Positions 1-9,657 of a stretch of 64,000 nucleotides of DNA are shown piece after piece. How positions within the stretch are numbered: position 1 is the first letter of the stretch; each line of letters starts with the position of its first letter. The stretch is from JABMMZ01 sp040386935 (lineage in GTDB: Bacteria > Bacteroidota > Bacteroidia > NS11-12g > UBA955), in assembly GCA_040386935.1 (NCBI GenBank), contig JAZKEQ010000036.1, forward strand, positions 8,202 to 72,201, read 5' to 3'. A program made the position numbers and the translations under genes. The notes under the pieces were generated by a model. It ran no database searches, was not told where the DNA came from, and was given only the letters and a program-made list of their open reading frames with translations.

Positions 1-2775
1 TTTGACAAAGTGAAAGTGCGCGACAATGCCCGCGCTTACAGTTCAAGTGCCCAGGCTAAATTTGATTTCAGGATTTCTGATTTGGCAACATTAAGCGTAT
101 TTGGAAATTTTAACTACAGCAATGCAACTAATACAGGAAACAATGCCAGTATGTTGATTTATAAGACTAACCCATTGAGAACATCTACCAGTGTTTTGGG
201 TTATGTGAAATATACTCAGAAATTTAAAGATCCGGATTCAACGCGTAAGGCCAATAATTCAACACTTAACAATGCTTATTTCACTGTGCGTTTCGACTAT
301 CAGTCGTCATGGACAACAACACAAGATCAAAACTTCAGAGAAAATGTATTTGATTACGGTTATATCGGTCAGTTTAAACACTACCCAACAGAGTTTTATT
401 CGTACTATGGTAGCCTGAACAATCCAAATGCAGCTTCAAGACGTTTCGTGGATCAAAATGGCGATACCGTGTATTTGAGGAATTTTTGGGAACAGACAGG
501 TTTCAGAGATACTGCCATCAGATTTACAGGATCATCAGAAAATAAAGTAAGAGCCAATTATACCCAAAATGTATTCGATAAGATTTCTGAGCAAGGCGCA
601 ATCCTAACCAGCGATGCACAAATTTTACAACTACAAGGCTTATTAAATGGTTATAACCCAAACCCAATTTATTCATTGTTTAATACACCGGGCTTTCAAC
701 AAGCTGGTTATAACAAAACCCAAAGCGAACGCTATACGTTATACGCTATGGGTGAGGCTGAATTGATGGGCCCTGTTAAAGCAAATAAAAAATCAAGTGC
801 TCACGCCTTGCAATTTGGTTTGACCTTCGAACAAACCATTAACAGAGGTTACGGATTAGGTGCGAATGATTTGTGGCGCTTAATGTATCAGTTGGCCAAT
901 AGCCACATTGCTGAATTGGATAAAACTAAACCAATATTGTCTTATGATGCCAATGGTGTATTCCAAGATACTGTTAAATACAATCGTTTAGTGAATGCGG
1001 ATAAACAAACACATTTCGACAAAGAATTCAGAAATAAATTAATCAGTGAAGGTGCTACCGATGTGTATGGAAAAGCGATTAATGAAAGAACATTCCTTGA
1101 TATTAACTCATACAAACCGGGTGATTTTAGCATGGATATGTTCAGTGCTGATGAATTGCTGAATAATGGTAGTTCTTATGTAAGTTATTATGGATACGAC
1201 CATTTGGGAAATAAATTAAAAGGCAGACCGGGCATTAATGATTTTCTTCAGGATAAAACAAAACGCAGTATCGGTGCATTTATGCCAATTTATACTGCAG
1301 CATGGTTCCAAGATAAATTCTATTTGGATGACCTTGAATTCCGTTTAGGTTTGCGTTTGGAAAGATATGATGCGAATCAGTTGGTATTAAAAGACCAGTA
1401 TTCATTATATCCTGTAAGAACAGCAGGTGAAGTAAGTGAAATTGACGGAAATTCAGTAACCCACCCAACCAATATTGGTGAAGACTATGCGGTATATGTG
1501 AACGATGTTAAAAACCCTACCAAAATACTTGGTTACAGAAAAGACAATACTTGGTACGATGCAAGCGGTAACCAATTATCTACACCTGATTTGATTGCTA
1601 ATAAAACCAATAATGGTAGAATTGCACCTTACTTGGTGAATCCAAACCAAAATGAAATTACTGAGAATTCATTTCAAGACTACAAGCCAAAAGTAAATAT
1701 ATTACCACGTGTATTCTTCAAATTCCCATTGAATAAAACCAGTTTGTTTTATGCCAGTTATGATGTATTGGCTCAAAGACCAACTCCGGGAGCCAACTTC
1801 CTGACAATTGATGACTATTACTACATGACTCAAAAAGCCAGCAATACACTTGCTAATCCGGCTCTGACTTCACGTATCACAACAGATTATCAGATTGGTT
1901 ACAAACAACAAGTTTCAAAATCTACTTTGTTGAGTGTTATTTCATACTATAGAGAAACCAAAAATGATTTATCAGTTTATCAATTCAACCAGGCTTATCC
2001 TGTTACTTACATCAGTTACAACAATATTGACTTTAGTACTGTAAAAGGTTTCATTACCGAGTTGACATATAATAATGATAAATACAATATCTCATTAAAT
2101 GGAAACTACACATTACAGTTTGCCGATGGTACTGGTTCTAACATCAACTCACAAAGAGCATTGATTGCCAGTAACCAACCTAACTTAAGAAGTTTATTCC
2201 CTTTGGGTGAATTGGATATCCGTCACCAAATAAAAGGTATTTTCAACTGGGAGTTTCCGGATGATGATAAAAAGAGAAAAATAAAATACATGGGGCCAAT
2301 TATAGGTGGTAAAAAAATATTAAAAAATACCAATTTCAATATTACTTATGCAGCTACTTCAGGTTTGCCGTACACTGCGACTTCACAACCGGTTCAATCA
2401 GGTTCTGTTGACAGAGCTCAGATTAAAGGAACCCCATACGGATCACGTTTGCCATGGCAGTTTACTACTTCAATGAATATTTCAAAAGACATTCAATTGA
2501 AATGGGAAGGATCAAATGGAAAGAAAAAAACAGGATTTGTTCAGGTGTATTTCTATGTAACCAATTTGTTCAATACAAGAAATGTAAACGGTGTTTACCC
2601 ATACACAGGCTCACCTGCTGATGATGGATTCCTGAATTCACAAAAAGGTCAACAGGCGCTTACAAGCCAATTAAGTGCAGAAGCTTATAATTACTATTAC
2701 AGAACAGCAATTAACAGCCCGGGTAACTATCAAGCACCACGCTTTATGAGACTAGGTGCTAAATTTAATTTCTAA
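1..2775 (+). CDS. TonB-dependent outer membrane receptor, C-terminal part (5' end outside window)
   Basis: The reading frame is open from the first base, so the gene starts upstream and the signal peptide and plug domain are missing. What remains (about 925 residues) is rich in aromatic and polar beta-strand segments typical of a 22-strand TonB-dependent barrel. It includes the 'FYVTNLFNTRNVNGVYPY' region found near the end of Bacteroidota receptors and the final strand 'RLGAKFNF', ending in Phe as expected of a BAM-inserted protein. Such receptors import large substrates across the outer membrane using TonB energy; the substrate cannot be read from this part. The next gene, a secreted T9SS cargo protein, begins 23 bases downstream and the PorV-like gene follows, suggesting one transcript. 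No SusD gene is next to it, so it is not an ordinary polysaccharide-utilisation pair. Confidence 0.85.
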   Translation, partial: FDKVKVRDNARAYSSSAQAKFDFRISDLATLSVFGNFNYSNATNTGNNASMLIYKTNPLRTSTSVLGYVKYTQKFKDPDSTRKANNSTLNNAYFTVRFDYQSSWTTTQDQNFRENVFDYGYIGQFKHYPTEFYSYYGSLNNPNAASRRFVDQNGDTVYLRNFWEQTGFRDTAIRFTGSSENKVRANYTQNVFDKISEQGAILTSDAQILQLQGLLNGYNPNPIYSLFNTPGFQQAGYNKTQSERYTLYAMGEAELMGPVKANKKSSAHALQFGLTFEQTINRGYGLGANDLWRLMYQLANSHIAELDKTKPILSYDANGVFQDTVKYNRLVNADKQTHFDKEFRNKLISEGATDVYGKAINERTFLDINSYKPGDFSMDMFSADELLNNGSSYVSYYGYDHLGNKLKGRPGINDFLQDKTKRSIGAFMPIYTAAWFQDKFYLDDLEFRLGLRLERYDANQLVLKDQYSLYPVRTAGEVSEIDGNSVTHPTNIGEDYAVYVNDVKNPTKILGYRKDNTWYDASGNQLSTPDLIANKTNNGRIAPYLVNPNQNEITENSFQDYKPKVNILPRVFFKFPLNKTSLFYASYDVLAQRPTPGANFLTIDDYYYMTQKASNTLANPALTSRITTDYQIGYKQQVSKSTLLSVISYYRETKNDLSVYQFNQAYPVTYISYNNIDFSTVKGFITELTYNNDKYNISLNGNYTLQFADGTGSNINSQRALIASNQPNLRSLFPLGELDIRHQIKGIFNWEFPDDDKKRKIKYMGPIIGGKKILKNTNFNITYAATSGLPYTATSQPVQSGSVDRAQIKGTPYGSRLPWQFTTSMNISKDIQLKWEGSNGKKKTGFVQVYFYVTNLFNTRNVNGVYPYTGSPADDGFLNSQKGQQALTSQLSAEAYNYYYRTAINSPGNYQAPRFMRLGAKFNF

Positions 2776-2798
2776 ACAATTAAGACAAAAAATTTAAA

Positions 2799-5700
2799 AT
2801 GTATATCAATATGAAAGGTGTTTATATAAAATTAGCATTAATTATTACAGCAGGTTGTACAGCTGTTACAGGTTATGCTGCCGAAATTAAAAACTTCGGT
2901 CCTAAGGGTGGAGGTTCCAATCAAACAACTCAAAGAGATGTTACGGAATTTTCAAACACTTGTAAGGCAGCGACACAAAGTGCTGATCTTGACATCAACA
3001 ATGTCAGAACAAAAATATTAAACGGTGGAGACATGTGGTGGGATTTAAATAACCCCCGCTATGAAATACCTAAAGTGACAGATGCTAACACAGTTAGAAA
3101 GAATTCTTTATTTTCCGGTGCATTGTGGATTGGTGGTTTAGGTAGAGGAGATGGTAATCTGCGTATAGCAGCCATGACTTACCGTCAAACAGGTAATGAC
3201 TTTTGGCCGGGTACATTAGATACAACCAATGTGAGTACGGATCCAGCACGTTGTGAAGCTTGGGACAAAATGTTTAAAGTAACCAGAGATGAATTGATTC
3301 TTCAACAAACAACAGGTGAGGTATCTAAAAGTATTTTGGAGTGGCCTGCAGCAGGAAATCCAAATGTGCCTTACGGATCATCTCAGGCTGATAATGCTTT
3401 AGCATCATTCTTTGATGTGAGCAATGGAGGCCCTATTGCAGGTCCTTATGATCCAACAAGTGGTGATTACCCTATTCTTGACCCTTCACGTGAACCGGGT
3501 AAAAATTTGCCAAAAGATCAACCTGATCAGATGATTTGGTTTGCTTATAACGATAGAGGAAATGTGCACTCTGAAACAGGTGGCATTCCTATTGGATTAG
3601 AATTGCAAACAACTGCATTTGCCTTCCAAACAAATGATGAGGTAAATAACATGACCTTTTATACCACTAAAATCATCAACCGAGGTTTCGAAGCGCTCGA
3701 CAATACTTACTTTGGTGAGTGGGTTGATGCCGATTTAGGGAACTATGCGGATGACTATGTGGGTTGCGATGTTGGCAGAAGTCTAGGTTATTGCTATAAC
3801 GGTGATGATAATGACGATGGTGTTTTGGGTTATGGATTGAATCCACCAAGTGTTGGTGTCGACTTTTTTGAAGGTCCAATCGATACCAGTGGCAAACAAT
3901 TGGGTATGGGTGCTTTTATGTACTATAACAACAATTCTGATGCAGTAAGTGGCAATCCTAATACCGCAATTGATTTTTACAACTACTTACAAGCCAAGTG
4001 GCAGAATGGTAGCGATGTTACTTATGGTGGTAATGGTATTAATGCTACAACAATTAAAACAAAGTACATGTTTGATGATGGAACAAACCCTGCAAACGAC
4101 CCAAATGCTTCACCAAAATTTTGGAATGAGTATACTGCAGGTAATCCAGTAGGCGATAGACGTTTCTTGCAATCAGCCGGTCCATTTACATTGACACCAG
4201 GTGCAATCAATAAAATTACTGTGGGGGTTGTATGGGCTCGTACTACTTCAGGTGGTGCAAGAGGTTCATTAAACCTGTTAAAATTAGCCAGTGATAAAGC
4301 TCAGAAATTATTCAATAACAAATTTGATATTGCTGATGGTCCCGAACCACCGGTTGTCGAAATTCAGGAACTTGAAAATAGCCTTGTATTAAAATTCTTG
4401 GATACTAAAATAACAGAGGATTATAAAGAAGATATTAAAAATGAGCTGAACCAGATAATTAAATACAGATTCCAGGGTTATATGATTTATCAGTTGAAAG
4501 ACGGAAGTGTTTCAAATACTGAACTTAATGATATAGATAAAGCAGTTTTAATTGGTCAATGTGACATTAAAGACAATATCTCCCAAATGATCAATCTTGA
4601 ATTTGATGCAACTGTTTCTGCCAATATTCCAAAAGAAAAGGTAAGTGGTAAAAATGAAGGCATTCAGCATACTTTTAATATCAAAGAAGATGCATTTGCA
4701 GCAGGGTCATCAAAAACACTTGTTAACTTTAAAACATACTATTTCCTAGTATTGGCTTATGGCTATCCTTCCAATGATCCATTGAAACTTGAACCTGAAC
4801 AATTCCTTCCAAGTCGTAGAACAGTTTTGATTTCAGGTATTCCACATAAAACTTCACCTGAAGCATTTGGAAGCAATCAACAATCAAATTACGGTGACGG
4901 GCCAATGTTGAAGCAATTGAGCGGTAGAGGTAATGGCGGTCAAGTATTGGAGTTCACAAAAGAAACCATTGATGAAATAATGGCCAACGGTAAAGCCAAT
5001 GAACCTGTTTACTTGGGCGGTAAAGGCCCCGTAAAAATTAAAATCGTAGATCCATTGTTAGTACCTAAAGCAGATTTCGAATTTCAGTTTATTGAAAAAT
5101 GGGCCGATAGAGCAAAATCACTGGGTACATCCATCAAATACCAGGATTCAATTTCAGCAAAAAGCTACTGGAGATTGATTAATAAAACGACCAATGATAC
5201 CGTTTATGCAGATTCTTCTTTGGAGAATATTGTTGAAACAGTTGAAGGACGTGTGAGATATGGCGGTCCTGTGAAAAAGAAAAAGAACCTGAGAGAATGG
5301 GGATTGGCAGTAGAAATTGCGCAAGTACCTTCTCCGGGTCGAAATCCTTATGGTGAAACAAGTAACGGTTTGATTGGTTTTGAAGTAAAATTTGCGGATG
5401 AAGGTAATCGTTGGTTGACAGCAGTACCAGATATCGATCAAGAAAGTTCACCTTTCAACTGGATACGTTCAGGAACAAAAAATCCTGTAACATTCGATCC
5501 TTATAATGATGACTTTAATGCGGATTTTGACCCCAATCACAACGGGACAGATTCATATGATCCATACGAGAATTTTGAAAAAATTTGGGACAGAAGAATT
5601 GCTCCTTATGCATTCTGTTCAAGGGTACAAGGCCCAAGCGGAAGAGGAGAATATACTTACGGTCCTGCATGGGGTGGTTCAACATTGACTGACAATCCTA

Positions 5701-6734
5701 TAGTGGAGATAGCAAGTATTAAACTGGTCATCACACCGGATGTTAGAAAATGGTCGCAATGTGCTGTTTTAGAAATGGGTGAAGATGCAACTTTAACCGA
5801 AGGTAATATGGCTAAAATGAATCTGCGTTATCACAACTCAATGAAACCTGTAAGCGATGGTAATGGTAATTTCTTGAGATGGGAAGAAGATGCTTCTGAA
5901 AGAGGAAGAAGTTATTTCCCGGGTTATGCTATCAACCTTGAAACAGGTCAAAGACTTAATATCGTATTTGGTGAAGATTCATATTTGCCAAATGAAAATG
6001 GTAGTGATATGATTTGGAACCCAACTTCAAATTATGCCAACTCTGCTACTTATTATAACTTTGGTGGAAAGCACTATATCTATGTAATGGGTAGTTATCC
6101 CGGACTTGCAGCGCGTTCGTTCTTAGGCCCTATCTATGATGGTGGTGCTACTTATCAAGCCATGTTGCAGTCAGCGCCAAATACAAGTCCTACTTCAGCT
6201 GAAAAACGCAAGGTGCTTTCACAGGCTATGTGGGTGATTCCGGCAATGGCAGAAAGAGGATTTGATTTGAAAACAGGTGTACCTCCAAATGAAGTGAGTA
6301 TTACTATCAATATGCGTAAACCTTATACTAAGCAAGTAAATGATACCTTATTGCCAAGATATACTTTTAACACTGAAAGTGTTTACAATGATATCAATTC
6401 AGAAACAGGTAAGAAATCAGTGAATCTGATCAATATTGTACCGAATCCTTATTATGCTTATTCTGAATATGAAGGCAGTGCAATTGATAACAAAGTAAAA
6501 ATCACTAACCTTCCTCCAAAAGCAACCATCTCTGTCTACACATTGAGCGGTACTTTGGTAAGAAGAATTAAAAAAGACGACTTATTAACTTTCTCTGATT
6601 GGGATTTGAAAAACGATAACAGAGTGCCGGTTGCCAGCGGATTCTACATCATCCATGTTGATTGCGGAGATTTGGGTGAGAAGATATTGAAGTGGTATGG
6701 TGTTATGCGTCAATTAGATTTAGATTCTTATTAA
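2799..6734 (+). CDS. Very large secreted protein with a type A-like T9SS C-terminal sorting domain
   Basis: The 1311-residue protein begins with a signal peptide (hydrophobic stretch 'LALIITAGCTAVTGYA', cleavage near residue 27). A second ATG four codons in, at 2811, is an equally good start. The last 100 residues (from about 1212, 'NIVPNPYYAYSEYE', then 'ISVYTLSGTLVRRI' and 'ASGFYIIHVDCGDLGEKILKW') have the layout of the type A T9SS sorting domain: a PNP motif, a middle strand, and a GxY/F-hydrophobic strand followed by a basic end. It should be exported through SprA and anchored or released at the surface. The body holds Asp/Asn/Gly-rich stretches that may bind calcium, but I recognise no enzymatic domain. 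It lies between a TonB receptor and a PorV-like gene, which fits a cell-surface role. Function unknown. Confidence 0.8.
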   Translation: MYINMKGVYIKLALIITAGCTAVTGYAAEIKNFGPKGGGSNQTTQRDVTEFSNTCKAATQSADLDINNVRTKILNGGDMWWDLNNPRYEIPKVTDANTVRKNSLFSGALWIGGLGRGDGNLRIAAMTYRQTGNDFWPGTLDTTNVSTDPARCEAWDKMFKVTRDELILQQTTGEVSKSILEWPAAGNPNVPYGSSQADNALASFFDVSNGGPIAGPYDPTSGDYPILDPSREPGKNLPKDQPDQMIWFAYNDRGNVHSETGGIPIGLELQTTAFAFQTNDEVNNMTFYTTKIINRGFEALDNTYFGEWVDADLGNYADDYVGCDVGRSLGYCYNGDDNDDGVLGYGLNPPSVGVDFFEGPIDTSGKQLGMGAFMYYNNNSDAVSGNPNTAIDFYNYLQAKWQNGSDVTYGGNGINATTIKTKYMFDDGTNPANDPNASPKFWNEYTAGNPVGDRRFLQSAGPFTLTPGAINKITVGVVWARTTSGGARGSLNLLKLASDKAQKLFNNKFDIADGPEPPVVEIQELENSLVLKFLDTKITEDYKEDIKNELNQIIKYRFQGYMIYQLKDGSVSNTELNDIDKAVLIGQCDIKDNISQMINLEFDATVSANIPKEKVSGKNEGIQHTFNIKEDAFAAGSSKTLVNFKTYYFLVLAYGYPSNDPLKLEPEQFLPSRRTVLISGIPHKTSPEAFGSNQQSNYGDGPMLKQLSGRGNGGQVLEFTKETIDEIMANGKANEPVYLGGKGPVKIKIVDPLLVPKADFEFQFIEKWADRAKSLGTSIKYQDSISAKSYWRLINKTTNDTVYADSSLENIVETVEGRVRYGGPVKKKKNLREWGLAVEIAQVPSPGRNPYGETSNGLIGFEVKFADEGNRWLTAVPDIDQESSPFNWIRSGTKNPVTFDPYNDDFNADFDPNHNGTDSYDPYENFEKIWDRRIAPYAFCSRVQGPSGRGEYTYGPAWGGSTLTDNPIVEIASIKLVITPDVRKWSQCAVLEMGEDATLTEGNMAKMNLRYHNSMKPVSDGNGNFLRWEEDASERGRSYFPGYAINLETGQRLNIVFGEDSYLPNENGSDMIWNPTSNYANSATYYNFGGKHYIYVMGSYPGLAARSFLGPIYDGGATYQAMLQSAPNTSPTSAEKRKVLSQAMWVIPAMAERGFDLKTGVPPNEVSITINMRKPYTKQVNDTLLPRYTFNTESVYNDINSETGKKSVNLINIVPNPYYAYSEYEGSAIDNKVKITNLPPKATISVYTLSGTLVRRIKKDDLLTFSDWDLKNDNRVPVASGFYIIHVDCGDLGEKILKWYGVMRQLDLDSY

Positions 6735-6773
6735 TCCAGCCTATAATTATTATCAATTAAAAAAAGAACATTC

Positions 6774-7916
6774 ATGAATAAATTTATAAAATATACAGCA
6801 TTGGCAATAGTAATAGGTGTTGGAAACCTTTGCGCACAGGGTCCTGTAAGAGCAGGTCAGGCAGGGTTTACACAATTGCTGATTAATGGCTGGGGAAGAT
6901 CAAGTGGTATGGGAAATTCATATTCTGCAGGTGTGTCGGGTGTCGAAGCCTTTCATTTGAATATTGCAGGATTAGGCAAAGTGCAAGGAAGTGAGTTAGC
7001 CTTTAGCCGTACGTCATGGTTAGGTGGAACAGGCATCAATATCAATACATTTGGATTTGGACAAAATCTTAGTAAAGGTGTTTTAGGTATCAGTGTAATG
7101 TCATTCTCATTGGGTCAAATTCCAATTACTACAACAGCACAGCCTGATGGTGGAATCGGTACTTATAAGCCTTCTATCAGTAATATTAATTTGGGATATG
7201 CATATAACTTCACCTCTAATATTTCTGCCGGTTTCAATATGAAAGTAATCAGTGAATCAACACCTGATGTTAGAACAGGCGGTATCGCTTTTGATGCCGG
7301 TTTACAGTTTGCTACTGAATTGATAAAGGATATAAAAAAGAGCGAAGTGAAATATGTTAATTCAAGCAATAGCCCGGCTGCAGATCGCGGTAGTGATATT
7401 CGCTTTGGTGTTAGCATTAAAAACCTTGGTCCGGATTTGAAATATGCCGGTGATGGTTTGGCTGTTAAATCAAATGTAGATGGTAAATCTTATACGTCTA
7501 CAACATCACACAGAGCAGATAAAACGCAATTGCCTTCACTGATTAATATTGGTTTAGCTTACGATTTCAGATTGGATAAAGGCAATGAATTGTACTGGCA
7601 CAGATTGACCACTGCATTGAATTTTACTAATAATTCATTTTCAAGCAATCAAACATCACTAGGTGTTGAATATTCATACAAAGAAATTCTGATGTTGAGA
7701 GCTGCGTTTGATTATGAAAAAGGCATTTTTGATTACGAAACCAGAAGAACTGCTTATACAGGTTTATGTATGGGAGCAAGCGTTCAGATTCCATTAACTA
7801 AAAAGGTAGATAACAGAAGAGAAAATAATAACGCCATTGGTGTTGACTACTCTTACCGTTCAACTAATCCTTTCAGCGGAACACATACCTTTGGTGTAAG
7901 AATAAGTATCGATTAA
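6774..7916 (+). CDS. PorV/PorQ-family outer membrane beta-barrel protein
   Basis: The 380-residue protein has a signal peptide (residues 1-22, ending 'NLCAQG'). The mature start, 'RAGQAGFTQLLINGWGRSSGMG' followed by 'AEAFHLNIAGL'-like text (here 'VEAFHLNIAGLGK'), is the hallmark of the PorV/PorQ family of FadL-like barrels. The rest alternates strands and loops and ends in 'FGVRISID'. Characterised PorV carries T9SS cargo from the SprA translocon to the attachment complex; PorQ has a related role. Several paralogues usually exist per genome, so I do not assign PorV itself. It is 39 bases downstream of a T9SS cargo gene and is the last gene before a strong terminator. A dedicated role with that cargo is inference. 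Confidence 0.8.
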   Translation: MNKFIKYTALAIVIGVGNLCAQGPVRAGQAGFTQLLINGWGRSSGMGNSYSAGVSGVEAFHLNIAGLGKVQGSELAFSRTSWLGGTGININTFGFGQNLSKGVLGISVMSFSLGQIPITTTAQPDGGIGTYKPSISNINLGYAYNFTSNISAGFNMKVISESTPDVRTGGIAFDAGLQFATELIKDIKKSEVKYVNSSNSPAADRGSDIRFGVSIKNLGPDLKYAGDGLAVKSNVDGKSYTSTTSHRADKTQLPSLINIGLAYDFRLDKGNELYWHRLTTALNFTNNSFSSNQTSLGVEYSYKEILMLRAAFDYEKGIFDYETRRTAYTGLCMGASVQIPLTKKVDNRRENNNAIGVDYSYRSTNPFSGTHTFGVRISID

Positions 7917-7928
7917 TTAAAATTTTAA

Positions 7929-7936
7929 TATATTTG
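7929..7936 (+). promoter_or_regulatory. TAnnTTTG -7 element upstream of greA
   Basis: TATATTTG is an exact match to the Bacteroidota -7 consensus, but no TTG is visible at the -33 distance. It would start transcripts at about 7940, immediately before the terminator hairpin at 7941-7965, so its use is doubtful. Confidence 0.3.
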
Positions 7937-7940
7937 CAGA

Positions 7941-7978
7941 AGTGCTTTCAGTCTATGAAAGCACTTTTTTATTTTTTT
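7941..7978 (+). terminator. Intrinsic terminator after the PorV-like gene
   Basis: A perfect 10-bp stem (AGTGCTTTCA / TGAAAGCACT, arms 7941-7950 and 7956-7965) with a 5-nt loop is followed by a T-rich tract. It ends the receptor/cargo/PorV-like transcript 25 bases after the stop codon. Confidence 0.85.
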
Positions 7979-8003
7979 AGACATACCCAAATTAACGTTC
8001 AAG

Positions 8004-8477
8004 ATGAGTGATATTGTATATATGACCAAGGAAGGATTCGAAAACCTGAAAAAGGAACTCGAAAATCTGAAACGCGTGCAGAGACCTGCTATTAGTGCGC
8101 AAATTGCTGAAGCAAGAGATAAGGGTGACTTGTCTGAAAATGCTGAGTATGATGCGGCAAAAGAAGCCCAGGGGTTACTTGAAGCTAAAATTTCAAAGCT
8201 TGAAACCATGTTTGCCAATGCCAGAGTGTTGGATGAGTCGAAACTGGACAATAGCAAAGTAAACATGCTGAGCAAGGTGAAAGTGAAAAATATGAATGCC
8301 AACCGAGAAATGGTGTACACCATTGTATCTGAAAAAGAAGCGGATATGAAAGTGGGACGTATTTCCAGTAAGTCAGCAATAGGTGCAGGCCTTATAGGTT
8401 GCAAAGTTGGTGATGTGGTAGAAATAACCGTACCTGCAGGCATTGTGAAGTTAGAAATTCTCTCAATAGGCGCCTAA
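8004..8477 (+). CDS. greA: Transcription elongation factor GreA
   Basis: GreA binds the RNA polymerase secondary channel and stimulates cleavage of backtracked transcripts. The 157-residue protein has the usual length. Its N-terminal coiled coil (about 1-75) carries the catalytic tip 'ARDKGDLSENAEYDAAKE', in which Asp42 and Glu45 match the acidic pair needed for cleavage. The C-terminal FKBP-like domain includes 'SKSAIGAGLIGCKVGDVVE', corresponding to the family 'SPIARALIGKxxGD' signature. The start ATG at 8004 gives 'MSDIVYMT', a normal N-terminus; the ATG at 8022 is too far in. A HIT-protein gene follows 27 bases later, probably in the same transcript. Confidence 0.95.
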   Translation: MSDIVYMTKEGFENLKKELENLKRVQRPAISAQIAEARDKGDLSENAEYDAAKEAQGLLEAKISKLETMFANARVLDESKLDNSKVNMLSKVKVKNMNANREMVYTIVSEKEADMKVGRISSKSAIGAGLIGCKVGDVVEITVPAGIVKLEILSIGA

Positions 8478-8504
8478 TTTCCTAAAACTTTTAAGCCAAA
8501 TAAT

Positions 8505-8903
8505 ATGTCAACAATATTTCAGAAAATTATTGATGGAGAGATACCTGCCTATAAAGTGGCTGAGAATGACTTTTTTTTGGCGTTTCTGGATGTTAATCCA
8601 TTGGCTAAGGGGCATACACTTGTAATCCCTAAAAAAGCCACTGATTATATTTTTGATATGGCGGATAATGAATTGGCGGCTATGCATGTTTTTGCAAAAC
8701 AAGTAGCCATTGGCATTAAATCTGTTGTACCTTGTGTGAAAGTAGGGGTGGCTGTTATTGGTCTTGAAGTGCCACATGCGCACATTCATTTGGTGCCAAT
8801 GAACAAAGTGGCCGACTTGAATTTTGCCGGCCCTCGTATCAGTTTATCTAAAGATGAATACGAAGCTGTAGCTTCAGCAATCAGCCAAGCAATTACTCTG
8901 TAA
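8505..8903 (+). CDS. HIT-family nucleotide-binding protein (HINT-like)
   Basis: The 132-residue cytoplasmic protein has the histidine triad 'HAHIHL' (His91, His93, His95), in which the middle or last histidine is the nucleophile in nucleoside phosphoramidate and dinucleotide hydrolysis. The N-terminal 'IFQKIIDGEIPAYKV' and 'LAFLDVNPLAKGHTLVIPK' blocks are typical of the HINT branch. It lies just downstream of greA in the same direction. Its 3' end overlaps the oppositely oriented cyclophilin gene by 11 bases, with both stop codons inside the overlap. The physiological substrate of bacterial HINT proteins is generally unclear. Confidence 0.93.
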   Translation: MSTIFQKIIDGEIPAYKVAENDFFLAFLDVNPLAKGHTLVIPKKATDYIFDMADNELAAMHVFAKQVAIGIKSVVPCVKVGVAVIGLEVPHAHIHLVPMNKVADLNFAGPRISLSKDEYEAVASAISQAITL

Positions 8904-9657
8904 CTGCTTCTATAGTAATAATCTTAATGTCTTTTACAGGTCTGTCGCCAGGCAGTGTTTTAGTCGTACCTATTTTATCTACAACTTCCAATCCTGAAAT
9001 GGTTTCACCAAAAACAGTGTATTGACCATCCAAAAATGGTGAACCACCAATTGTTTTATAGGCGGCCATTGCATCTGCAGTAAATCTCATGCCTGATTGC
9101 ATCATGATATTGTCAAGATCAGGCTGGGTCAAAACTTTTCCGTGTACAATGTAAAACTGACTACCGCTGCTGGCTTTGTAAGGATTTACCTCATCGCCTT
9201 GACGGGCTGCAGCAAGTGCACCTTTTTTGTGGTAGAACTGAGGGTAGATTTCAGCAGGTATGGTGTAATTCGGTCCACCATCACCATATTGAGCACCCGC
9301 TTCAGCTTTTTTACTGTTAGGGTCGCCTGTCTGAATCATGAATTCTTTAATAACACGGTGAAATAATACACCGTCATAATATTTCTCTCCAACTAGTTTG
9401 TCGAAATTGGCCTGGTGCAAAGGGCATTCTTTGAATACTTTAATTTTTATATCTCCCGCTGTGGTTTTGATAAGGTACAATTTATCAGCTGCTGCTGTTT
9501 TTGGTGTGGCCTCAGCAGTAGTTGTTGTGGGCTCGGTAGCGCTCAAAGTTTGGTTTTGATTTTCCTCAACCTTTGGTGTTGAGCTGCCGCAGGCGCCAAG
9601 AAAAAAAGTTAACGCTATGCAAATTGCAGGGCTTATTGAAGTGATGATGTTTTTCAT
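8893..9657 (-). CDS. Cyclophilin-type peptidyl-prolyl isomerase, lipoprotein
   Basis: The 254-residue protein has a lipoprotein signal ending in the lipobox 'FFLGAC' (Cys23), then a Thr/Glu/Ala-rich linker to about residue 58. A complete cyclophilin domain follows, containing 'VLFHRVIKEFMIQTGDP' (the catalytic Arg and Phe/Met/Gln block) and 'ASSGSQFYIVHG'. It should catalyse proline isomerisation of envelope proteins on the periplasmic side of a membrane. The upstream gene's stop overlaps its start codon as ATGA (9654-9657), so translation is probably coupled. The domain ends with 'KDIKIITIEAVTE', a normal family end, so the gene is intact. Confidence 0.93.
   Translation of the reverse strand: MKNIITSISPAICIALTFFLGACGSSTPKVEENQNQTLSATEPTTTTAEATPKTAAADKLYLIKTTAGDIKIKVFKECPLHQANFDKLVGEKYYDGVLFHRVIKEFMIQTGDPNSKKAEAGAQYGDGGPNYTIPAEIYPQFYHKKGALAAARQGDEVNPYKASSGSQFYIVHGKVLTQPDLDNIMMQSGMRFTADAMAAYKTIGGSPFLDGQYTVFGETISGLEVVDKIGTTKTLPGDRPVKDIKIITIEAVTE

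Noticed and set aside
7925..8443. Open frame of 172 codons opposite greA
   Set aside because: Ser/Phe-rich text without a signal or motif; it is fully opposite a certain greA gene.
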